Part shown: positions 16,804 through 24,507 of the stretch, in pieces
Numbering within the stretch: the stretch's first letter is position 1
Layout of the letters: each line of letters starts with the position of its first letter
Source: Paenibacillus pasadenensis DSM 19293
GTDB taxonomy: Bacteria; Bacillota; Bacilli; Paenibacillales; Paenibacillaceae
Assembly (NCBI RefSeq): GCF_000422485.1
Contig: NZ_KE383848.1
Location: forward strand, 258,581-322,580
Direction: 5' to 3'
DNA length: 64,000 nucleotides
The notes under the pieces: model-generated
What the model was told of the DNA's origin: nothing
The model's database searches: none
The model's input: only the letters and a program-made list of their open reading frames with translations
Translations under genes and position numbers: made by a program

Positions 16804-17937
16804 GTGAATGCCACAATGCTTTATATAACGGGATTTGCCGTCGCGCTCGTTCTGGCGCTAGGACTGACGCCGCTCGTCAAGCGCTTCGCCTTCAAGGTCG
16901 GCGCGATTGACAAGCCGAATGCGCGCAAGGTCCATACTCGCATCATGCCGCGTCTGGGCGGCCTCGCCATCTTCTTGGCGTTTATCGGCTCGTTCTTCAT
17001 CGTGCTGCCGTTCATTCCGGACGGCTTGCTGAGCGCGTATGACCGCAACCTGATCCGAGCCATGCTGGCGGGCGGCACGATCATCGTGCTGACCGGCGCG
17101 CTCGACGACCGCTTCGAGCTGTCGGCCAAGGTGAAGCTGCTGCTGCAGCTTGTCGCCGCCAGCGTCGTCGTCTTCGGCTTCGGCGTCAAGATCGACTTGC
17201 TCAACATTCCGTTCGGCCAAAGCATGCAGGAGATCTCGGGCTGGATCAGCATCCCGCTGACGATCTTCTGGATCGTCGGCGTGACCAACGCGATCAACCT
17301 GATCGACGGCCTCGACGGCCTCGCCGCAGGCGTGTCCGGCATCGCCATTACGACGATCCTCGTCATGGCGTTCGTGCTCGGCTTCGAGCCGATCATCCTG
17401 ATGAGCTGCCTGCTGCTCGGCGGCATCCTCGGCTTCCTGGTATTCAACTTCCATCCGGCCAAGATTTTCATGGGAGATTCCGGCTCGCTGTTCCTCGGCT
17501 TCATGCTGGCGACGCTGTCGATGATCGGCTTCAAGCAGGTCACCGTCGTCTCCCTGATCACGCCGCTGCTCATCATCGGCGTGCCGATCGCAGACACGTT
17601 CTTTGCCATCATCCGCCGCTGGGTCAACAAGCGGCCGATCTTCGCGCCCGACAAGGGCCATCTGCACCACTGTCTGCGCGAGCTCGGCTTCAGCCATCGC
17701 AAGACCGTCCTCATCATTTATGGGGTGGCCGCCTTCTTTGGCTTCGCGGCGATCGTGCAGTCCACTTTCGTCCAATCTCACGCAGCCAACTGGGTGACGT
17801 TCGTCGTCATCAGCCTGCTCGTGTTCTTCATGCAGATTGGCGCCGAGCTGATCGGCATCGTCGACAAGTCCAAGCGGCCGCTGCTGAGCTTGCTGGCCCG
17901 CATGAGGCTCAAGCCCGACCAGCAGCGCGGCAAATAG
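16804..17937 (+). CDS. tagO: Undecaprenyl-phosphate GlcNAc-1-phosphate transferase (TagO/WecA)
   Basis: This enzyme transfers GlcNAc-1-phosphate from UDP-GlcNAc to undecaprenyl phosphate, starting wall-polymer synthesis at the membrane. The 377-residue protein has about ten membrane segments and the polyprenyl-phosphate transferase motifs LDDRFELS, NAINLIDGLDGLAAG, FMGDSGSLFLGF and DKGHLHHCL. The GTG at 16804 follows AAGGGGA. It has its own promoter and terminator but sits right behind the tagA-type gene, so the two consecutive steps are encoded together. Confidence 0.96.
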   Translation: MNATMLYITGFAVALVLALGLTPLVKRFAFKVGAIDKPNARKVHTRIMPRLGGLAIFLAFIGSFFIVLPFIPDGLLSAYDRNLIRAMLAGGTIIVLTGALDDRFELSAKVKLLLQLVAASVVVFGFGVKIDLLNIPFGQSMQEISGWISIPLTIFWIVGVTNAINLIDGLDGLAAGVSGIAITTILVMAFVLGFEPIILMSCLLLGGILGFLVFNFHPAKIFMGDSGSLFLGFMLATLSMIGFKQVTVVSLITPLLIIGVPIADTFFAIIRRWVNKRPIFAPDKGHLHHCLRELGFSHRKTVLIIYGVAAFFGFAAIVQSTFVQSHAANWVTFVVISLLVFFMQIGAELIGIVDKSKRPLLSLLARMRLKPDQQRGK

Positions 17938-17952
17938 CCTTCATTAGAATCG

Positions 17953-17987
17953 AAGCCTGTCCTTCCACGCGGAGGGACAGGCTTTTT
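17953..17987 (+). terminator. Terminator after tagO
   Basis: AAGCCTGTCC and GGACAGGCTT form the stem, followed by T residues. Confidence 0.85.
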
Positions 17988-18105
17988 ACTATCTTCATGA
18001 TAATAGAAGTTATCGTAAATCCGGCGCGCTCCTAACAATTTTCCAGTCATGGTCCGATAAATAACGTACACAAATTCCTATGCAACAGTATGGAGGAGGC
18101 TTCCC

Positions 18106-21100
18106 GTGTTCAAACGATTCAGCGCCATGGTCCTCATGCTGGCCCTCGTGGTCCAGCTGCTGCCGGTACTGCCTGCCCGGACGGCTGATGCGGCCGCGAC
18201 CGGCTATTTCACATTCCCGAAGGAGACGAGCAGTTCGCTCAATCCCCGGGTGACGACGAACGGCCGCGTCAATCTGGAAGGCTCGGTCAGCAACATCGAT
18301 CCGACGAGCATCACGTACAGCGTCCTGCAAATTGTGAACAACAAGAATACAGAAGATCCCGCCGACGACCAGATCGGCTCCAAGACGGAGAACGTCAAGG
18401 GCGGCATCTACCTGACCGGCTATAATCTGACGGCGAACAACATTGAACTATACTCCGGCCTCAACCGGATTACGTTCAAGGGCCTGCAGGGCGGCGCTGA
18501 GGTGTCGACCTCCATCTACATCATGTACCATGACGGCCCGGTGTTCTACAACCTGGCCGCTCGCCTGGACGGCAGCACGTTCCCGATGAAAGAGAACGCG
18601 ACGACGGTCGTCTCCTCCGGAGCTTCGCGCGGCCGGACTTCGGCCGACATCGCCATCACCGGCAACGCGCCCAATGCGCAAAAGGTGACGATCGAGGTGA
18701 ACGGCTCGAGCCGCAGCTACAATGTCTCCGCGACAAACAACTACGAATTCACGCTCTCGCCTTTGACGGTCAAAAAAGGCAAGAACCTCGTCACGATCAA
18801 GGTGACGAACAACAACCAGACCGTGGAAACGACGCGCGAGATCGCGTTCTACAACGGCGAGGTGACGTTCTATGACCTGAACCTCAACGAGCTGAACGGC
18901 ACGACGATTACGAACAGCGCGGCGCTGGAATACTCGCCTGATTTCGGGACGAGCAAAGCAAATTCGCCAGCCGACCTCAGCGTGACGGGTACGGTCATTG
19001 TGCCGAACAACAAAAAAGTCGTGAACGGCGTGACGGTGCCGAATCCGGACCCGACGCAGCCGATTCAAATTACGCCTCGTCTGGATGGGACGGCGGCCGC
19101 GCCGGTCAATGCGATTCCGACTGTCAGCGCGGGCGGCTTCAGTCCAGAGGATGCCTTCTTTATTTATAAGGTCGACATCAAGCTCAGCCAGCTTCTATCC
19201 AGCTTCAGCTATGACCGCGCCTACTACCTCTCGCTGGAAGCGCTGAATACGGTCGCAGGCGAGTCTCAGGGCGTGTACAACCTCAAGTTCACGCTGCGCG
19301 ACTCCTTGGCTCCGTTCATCAGCGAGATCAACTACATTCCGAACTATAAAACGACACAGGACCGCAACAATGAGAGCAAGCCGCTCTCGGGCGTGAATAT
19401 CTACGACACGCCGCTGGCGGTCGAGGTGCTGATCGGCAACACGTCAGACACGACGCTTCCATTGACGGTATCCAAGATCACAGATATCAACGGCAACACG
19501 ACGGACTATGAGTTGACAGGCGCAGTTCAACCGATCGATACGACACAGACCTATTCGACGACGGTAACCAAGACCGTCAACGGCGTTAACAAAACGTTCG
19601 TACGCAAGATTCTTGTCTTTACGAAGCTTCCCTATGAAGGAACGCAGACGGTCACGTTCAAGCACGACGCCAGCGCAACCGGCTCGGTCACGTTCAACAT
19701 GCTGTTCGGACCGTTCCTCAAGTACGACAGCATCTATGATACGATGAAGATCGACTACGATTCGACCAAATTAACACAGCTCGATACGATCGTTTCCACG
19801 ACGCTCAAGAACTTTGCTGCCACGCTGACCAACCTGAACGATCTGACGGACATTCGCTATGCTCCGGCTGGCGGCAAGCCGCAGACGATGTTTTTCTATA
19901 TCAACAATGCCCCGATCGAGATCCAGCAGAATGGGGCGGTCAACTCGTTCCAGGCGACAGCAAACGGGATCGCGGCGGCCAAGGAGATCATGAAGTCCGC
20001 CGGCGCCTTCAATCTGAAATTCGTCTACAAGGGAAGCAAGAACAATTATGAGAACTCGATTACTATTTTCCTGAACCAAGTCAACCTCCCGGTCATTCCG
20101 GTCGAGGCCGACAGCATCTATCCGTACAGCAGCGACCTGCCGGCTCCGCTGGCCAATGATCCGAACTTCCCGAAATCGGGCAGCGTGTTCACGACGAAGG
20201 AACCGTATATGAACCTTCACGGCACGTTTGATTTCATCGATCTTGGAACGAGTTTGTCCGATGCGACAAATGCGCTTAATGGAACAGGCAGCACGATCGA
20301 TAAGAGCAAATTCATCTTGAAGATCGAAGGCAGCAACATGAGCAGCCCGATCGTCTGGACGCTGGCTAGGGAGCTTCGCGTCATTGATACAGGTCTGCCT
20401 AAGGATCAGCAGACGGTTGGAACGATCAACACCGGCAATACCATCCCGGAGATTCCGAAACAAGGCGAGCGCGTGCCGAAGCTCGTCGTCACGTACGACC
20501 TCAAGACGCAGACATTCTCTTGGGTGCTGTCCAACCAGTACCTGAGCAAGGACGGCACGTCCAGCGTCTACAACTTCTACGTCTACAACAACGGCGAAGC
20601 CGGCGCGCGCGCCAGCTACCGCCTCGAGGTCGATCCGACGGCGCTGCCGTATAAAATTCTGCGCCCTCTGAACAGCAAGCGCATCGTCAACCAGAACTTC
20701 GTCGAGGTCATCATCGACGCGCCTAGCGCCAAGACGGTCACGGTCAACAAGCTGAACGCGGAGAAGATCGCCTATGACGCGGACAACGACGGCACGATCG
20801 ACTACACGACCGCTTACCGCGTCGTCATCAGCGGGCTTAAGTCGGGCAAAAACGACCTGAAGTTTACGATCGCCAACGAGAACGACTCGATCAACGGCAC
20901 CGTTACCGTCACTTACGCGCCGACGAATATTCCTGGCGCTGGCTTCATGGAAGAAATGAAGAGCTCGCACAAAATGTTTGAAGGCGAGCTGCAGCTGACC
21001 TTCCCGAAATCGACGACGCTTATCCGCCGCGACTACAACGTGCCGGAGAAGCTCAAGAACCAGGTGTTCACCGGCCATCGCCTGCTGTTCGGCATCGCCA

Positions 21101-22188
21101 ACCCGACCGACGGCGTCGTCGACCGGCATGAGTTCGAAGTGCCGCCGGCCAACTTCGACCTGATTCTCGAGAGCCTCGGCAATATGTTCGAGAATACGTT
21201 CTCCACCAACTTTAACAAGGCGGGCAAGGTATTCTGGATCGACGCCGGCATGGCGGATGACCCGCAGACGGACAGCGTCAACGACCCGCTCACCTACGGC
21301 ATCGATCCGTACCAGTATCCGACGGCGGACTTGCCTTCGTATGTGGATCGTCCGATCAACCGCGAGCTGGTGACGTCCAAAGAAGGCAGCCTGACGTTGT
21401 CGTATGACGCCAATATCGTCGATGCCAACGGCACGTTCATCACCGTGTTCCACTTCGATCCGAAAAAGCCGGAATGGGTCAACCTGGGCGGCGTTGTCGA
21501 CACGAAGAAAAACACCGTGACCGTACCGTTCAAGGAATTCGGCTATTACGTCGTCGGACAGCTGAAGTATTCCTACCTGGACATCACGTCGCATCCTTAT
21601 GCGCGCAACTACCTGGAGGCAATGTATGCCAAAGGCTTCATGAATGCGGCGGGGCTCGATGAGTTCGGCGCCAGCCTGTATACGTCGCGCGGCGAATTCG
21701 CCACGATGATGGTCAAGGCGCTCGGCGTACAGCTCAATTACAATACCGATCCTTCCAAGCGGCTGTTCAACGACGTCGGCGTCGAGAGCACCGCGCTGTG
21801 GGATTACCGCTACATTGAGACGGCGTTCAACGAAGGCTATATCCGCGGCAAGGCGCCGAAGACGTTCGAGCCGACGAGCAACCTGACCCGCGAGGATGCG
21901 GCCGTCATCCTGGCCAGGGCCCTCAAGCTCAAGCTGGAGACCGATCCGGCCAAGATCGAGAAGGCATTGCAGAAAGCGTTCAAGGACTACAGCGGCATCG
22001 ACTATTACGCCCGCGCCTCGGTCCTTGCGATCTACCAAAAGGGCTATATTCAAGGCTCTCCGGTAGACAGCACCAATCCGAAGAACGGGTATGTGTTCGA
22101 ACCGAAATCGAACCTGCTTCGCTCCGACTCGGGCATCATTCTCGGAAAAGTGCTGGTCGGCCTGAAACGACTGCCGAAAATCAATTAG
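18106..22188 (+). CDS. Large SLH-domain surface protein
   Basis: The 1360-residue exported protein has a signal peptide (MFKRFSAMVLMLALVVQL, cleavage near ADA-AA). About 1130 residues of beta-rich, Asn/Thr-rich ectodomain without recognised catalytic motifs follow. Three SLH domains lie at the C-terminus, from about residue 1160. Their motif positions read TSRGEF, LTREDA and LLRSDS, so only the middle repeat keeps a near-canonical TRAE-like motif. SLH domains bind pyruvylated ManNAc polymer made by the csaB/tagA/tagO products encoded just upstream. The GTG at 18106 follows GGAGGAG. Probably a cell-surface structural protein. Confidence 0.9.
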   Translation: MFKRFSAMVLMLALVVQLLPVLPARTADAAATGYFTFPKETSSSLNPRVTTNGRVNLEGSVSNIDPTSITYSVLQIVNNKNTEDPADDQIGSKTENVKGGIYLTGYNLTANNIELYSGLNRITFKGLQGGAEVSTSIYIMYHDGPVFYNLAARLDGSTFPMKENATTVVSSGASRGRTSADIAITGNAPNAQKVTIEVNGSSRSYNVSATNNYEFTLSPLTVKKGKNLVTIKVTNNNQTVETTREIAFYNGEVTFYDLNLNELNGTTITNSAALEYSPDFGTSKANSPADLSVTGTVIVPNNKKVVNGVTVPNPDPTQPIQITPRLDGTAAAPVNAIPTVSAGGFSPEDAFFIYKVDIKLSQLLSSFSYDRAYYLSLEALNTVAGESQGVYNLKFTLRDSLAPFISEINYIPNYKTTQDRNNESKPLSGVNIYDTPLAVEVLIGNTSDTTLPLTVSKITDINGNTTDYELTGAVQPIDTTQTYSTTVTKTVNGVNKTFVRKILVFTKLPYEGTQTVTFKHDASATGSVTFNMLFGPFLKYDSIYDTMKIDYDSTKLTQLDTIVSTTLKNFAATLTNLNDLTDIRYAPAGGKPQTMFFYINNAPIEIQQNGAVNSFQATANGIAAAKEIMKSAGAFNLKFVYKGSKNNYENSITIFLNQVNLPVIPVEADSIYPYSSDLPAPLANDPNFPKSGSVFTTKEPYMNLHGTFDFIDLGTSLSDATNALNGTGSTIDKSKFILKIEGSNMSSPIVWTLARELRVIDTGLPKDQQTVGTINTGNTIPEIPKQGERVPKLVVTYDLKTQTFSWVLSNQYLSKDGTSSVYNFYVYNNGEAGARASYRLEVDPTALPYKILRPLNSKRIVNQNFVEVIIDAPSAKTVTVNKLNAEKIAYDADNDGTIDYTTAYRVVISGLKSGKNDLKFTIANENDSINGTVTVTYAPTNIPGAGFMEEMKSSHKMFEGELQLTFPKSTTLIRRDYNVPEKLKNQVFTGHRLLFGIANPTDGVVDRHEFEVPPANFDLILESLGNMFENTFSTNFNKAGKVFWIDAGMADDPQTDSVNDPLTYGIDPYQYPTADLPSYVDRPINRELVTSKEGSLTLSYDANIVDANGTFITVFHFDPKKPEWVNLGGVVDTKKNTVTVPFKEFGYYVVGQLKYSYLDITSHPYARNYLEAMYAKGFMNAAGLDEFGASLYTSRGEFATMMVKALGVQLNYNTDPSKRLFNDVGVESTALWDYRYIETAFNEGYIRGKAPKTFEPTSNLTREDAAVILARALKLKLETDPAKIEKALQKAFKDYSGIDYYARASVLAIYQKGYIQGSPVDSTNPKNGYVFEPKSNLLRSDSGIILGKVLVGLKRLPKIN

Positions 22189-22197
22189 ATTAAATAC

Positions 22198-22247
22198 AAG
22201 CAAATGAGCGGAGAGTCGTAAATAAGACAAGCTCATTTGCTTTTTTT
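22198..22247 (+). terminator. Terminator after the SLH gene
   Basis: AAGCAAATGAGC (22198-22209) pairs with GCTCATTTGCTT (22231-22242), followed by seven T residues. Confidence 0.88.
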
Positions 22248-22514
22248 ATACATCTTGTGAATGTGGCAATCTATTTGGTTCCTGAATCTGGAGATGGGAA
22301 GTCAAATAAAAATTATGATTTTGATTCTAAAATATTTCATCCCAATAATACTCTCATACAGGCAGACGATCATGGTGCAGGAAATGATTATGTTATGTAT
22401 TTGAGCAATCTCGCACCAAGTGAAACTGTTTATTGGAGGGTAAGAGGGCATACAACAAATGGTTTCTCGAGTACTCAGAGTTACCTTAAATGGATTGGAA
22501 TTACTAGATTGTGA
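22248..22514 (+). pseudogene. 5'-truncated paralogue of the secreted beta-sandwich gene at 23106
   Basis: The reading frame 22257-22514 encodes about 85 residues that align with the C-terminal half of the protein at 23106-23555. Matching parts are GDG-x3-KN(Y/F)DFD, (H/S)PNNT, D-x-GAGN, IYW/VYW-x-V(R/K)GH and SSTQ-x-YL-W. The signal peptide and first ~70 residues are missing, and homology begins just after the terminator of the preceding SLH gene. It is therefore probably a remnant left by duplication or deletion. The GTG at 22257 lacks a good ribosome site. A terminator follows. The DNA is much more AT-rich than its left neighbour. Confidence 0.8.
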
Positions 22515-22542
22515 ATGAAATCAAGTTTTGTTCTAATGGCAT

Positions 22543-22591
22543 ACAAAAAGCAAGAGAAGCTGCGAGAATAGTAGTTTCTCTTGCTTTTTGT
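22543..22591 (+). terminator. Terminator after the truncated paralogue
   Basis: ACAAAAAGCAAGAGAA (22543-22558) pairs perfectly with TTCTCTTGCTTTTTGT (22576-22591). Confidence 0.8.
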
Positions 22592-23105
22592 GTGCTTGGC
22601 AGCACAATAAACTAACGAGGCACACCGTAACGCTTTTAGCGAACACCTATCTTCACCCGCTGGACCATTCTCGGACATGAATCCGAACCGGGAAAACGAA
22701 CGACGCCATCGGACAAGGTGATGACGAAATTCAAAGAACGGTTGAAAGCTCTCAGGTACGAGTTCAGCTCCTTGTTGGCATAGGTAAACCTTTGGGTTAA
22801 TCGATAAACTATCTAGGTTTTTTGGATGGTCGAAAGTCATTGGATTGATAAGTTAAAATTTTGATGAATGCGAAAATGGTAACATCTCATATTTCTTCAT
22901 GAAAATACAAAGTTCCCGCTGGTTCCTTTGCGATACTTGGGAATTCTGAATCATAACAGAGATCAAGAATGGTAAATGGGGCTTATTCACATATAAATAT
23001 AAATAATGTAATTTTGTATAAACCATATCCTTTTGAATGGAAGAAGGATCGCATTATTCCATCCAAAGGATGGGGGCTAATATTAAATCAATTCAGGAGG
23101 TTATT
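22592..23105. other. AT-rich stretch with no supported gene
   Basis: Short open frames on both strands lack ribosome sites and recognisable products. A plus-strand fragment around 22660-22793 can be read as a Lys-rich peptide, faintly like the end of a group II intron reverse transcriptase, but it is too short to call. The last 15 bases contain the AGGAGG site of the next gene. Confidence 0.5.
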
Positions 23106-23555
23106 GTGAAAAAACTAAAACTGCTAGCACTATCAGTTGGGTTGGCCACTTTATCTTTTGCTGGAAGTGCTTCTGCAACTCCAGGTTTCGCCGATGATGG
23201 TTACAGTGCTCATTTCCTTCCTCCTAATCAATTTTTCTCTGGGAAAATTACTAGTTATGGTGACGAGGACTGGTTTCAATGGTTTAACTATACCGGTAGC
23301 CCAGTTAATTTGACTGTCTTTCTAGCAAATGGAAACGGTGACGGTACCCCAAGTAAGAATTTTGATTTTGATTTTAGAATCTATAGTCCAAACAATACTC
23401 CAGTTTCTCCTCTAGATAATGGAGCTGGAAATATAGATACAATGAGTGTTACAGGACTGCCGCCGGGATACACTATTTATTGGAACGTTAAAGGCCATTC
23501 GCCTAATGATTATTCGAGTACGCAGGAATATCTGACATGGTTATCTATTAATTAG
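23106..23555 (+). CDS. Small secreted beta-sandwich (PPC-like) protein, function unknown
   Basis: The 149-residue product has a signal peptide (VKKLKLLALSVGLATLSFA, cleavage near SASA-TP). The mature domain of about 120 residues resembles bacterial pre-peptidase C-terminal (PPC) domains, with GDEDWFQW after a GxI strand and a following Val/Leu-rich strand. The resemblance is by pattern only. The GTG at 23106 has AGGAGG five bases upstream. It lies in AT-rich DNA beside a truncated second copy at 22248-22514, suggesting duplication or acquired DNA. No enzymatic residues are seen. Confidence 0.75.
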   Translation: MKKLKLLALSVGLATLSFAGSASATPGFADDGYSAHFLPPNQFFSGKITSYGDEDWFQWFNYTGSPVNLTVFLANGNGDGTPSKNFDFDFRIYSPNNTPVSPLDNGAGNIDTMSVTGLPPGYTIYWNVKGHSPNDYSSTQEYLTWLSIN

Positions 23556-23564
23556 ATGAAAAAT

Positions 23565-23616
23565 CAATTTAGGCTCCTCTGGGTTAGCTTTAGCTAACCC
23601 AGAGGAGCCTAAATTG
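23565..23616 (+). repeat. Perfect 25-bp inverted repeat after the PPC-like gene
   Basis: Arms 23565-23589 and 23592-23616 are exact complements with a two-base centre. It starts ten bases after the stop codon and may act as a terminator or mRNA 3' stabiliser, but no T-run follows. Confidence 0.9.
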
Positions 23617-24254
23617 TGAATAGACGTAAAGTAACAGATCAGTTGGCGACTTTTTTAGAATGAGGCCACCTTCTCGCTTGGTATTGTGAGTTTTAGTTAA
23701 TTCACTCTATCAAACCTTTTTTGATTCTCAAGATGAGATTTGGCTGCATTCAACCGACTCCTCAAATGGGTTTAGATTGACTTGAGGCATGTTGAGTAGT
23801 CGAGTTTAGAAATCTTTAATTCATGTAAGCGCTCAACGCACATGGCGTTATTTAAGAATCTAAATTTAAATGATTTCGTTACCGACAGATGTAAAAGGGG
23901 CTAATTCAAAGAAGTCAAAGGATATTTTCAGGCTAAACTAGATGGTAAGAAGTATGAGGCCAATCTTCGACAGATTCCGAGGGATGGAAAAAGTTTCGAG
24001 TCGACGGAGCCAGGTTAACCAAGTTATACTAGGAATGCAGCCAAGAAGTACGCATCAAGGCAATACATAGCAAAACAACAGGCAGGAAAAAGAAAAAAAG
24101 TTCCGACGGCTCGCAACTTTTCGAAACGCCCTGCGTTTAAGTACATGGAGTCGCACAGAACGGAATCCAAAGATGGCAGGGAAGCCGGTCCGGAACATCA
24201 ATTCCTTTTGCTCCGGTAACTCCGATGGAAATGGAACATATTCTCATCTCCCTC
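23617..24254. other. Gene-poor AT-rich stretch before the S-layer gene
   Basis: No convincing gene is present. Two short plus-strand fragments in different frames (about 23905-24018 and 24019-24220) read as Lys/Arg-rich peptides between stops and could be remnants of a decayed gene. I do not recognise the family. Confidence 0.45.
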
Positions 24255-24284
24255 TTTACTGCCTCTACTAGCCCATTGTATAAT
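24255..24284 (+). promoter_or_regulatory. Candidate promoter of the major S-layer gene
   Basis: TATAAT at 24279-24284 has a weak -35 (TTTACT, 24255-24260, 18-base spacer). A separate TTGACA at 24296-24301 has no good -10 at the right distance. The resulting leader would be about 140-220 bases, as is common for S-layer mRNAs. Confidence 0.35.
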
Positions 24285-24411
24285 GGTTTAGTGGTTTGAC
24301 AGGCTTCCATTATTTTCTACTTGATTTTACGAGTTTCTGCGACATGTTTTCACACGTGTCTACAGCATGAAGCAGACATTTTTCTATATTATACTGCTCC
24401 CACACTCTGGG

Positions 24412-24432
24412 AAGGGGGTGACACAACAGATG
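24412..24432 (+). promoter_or_regulatory. Upstream in-frame translation start of the S-layer gene
   Basis: AAGGGGGTG (24412-24420) lies nine bases before ATG 24430, which is in frame with the downstream start at 24508 and adds 26 residues (MSTKSTHSSTKHSH...). This gives two usable starts, each with its own strong ribosome site. Confidence 0.65.
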
Positions 24433-24507
24433 AGTACAAAGAGCACTCATAGTTCTACCAAACACTCTCACATACTTAAGCAAGTTAGAGGAGGAGACAA
24501 AAAGGTT

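Noticed and set aside
22660-22793. Possible remnant of a group II intron reverse transcriptase on the plus strand
   Set aside because: Only about 40 residues with a vague Lys/Phe pattern; no intron RNA structure seen.
22481-22840. 119-residue minus-strand open frame in the AT-rich stretch
   Set aside because: No ribosome site or family features; it crosses the terminator at 22543-22591.
23905-24220. Decayed gene before the S-layer gene
   Set aside because: Two short Lys/Arg-rich fragments in different frames; family not recognisable, so not annotated as a pseudogene.
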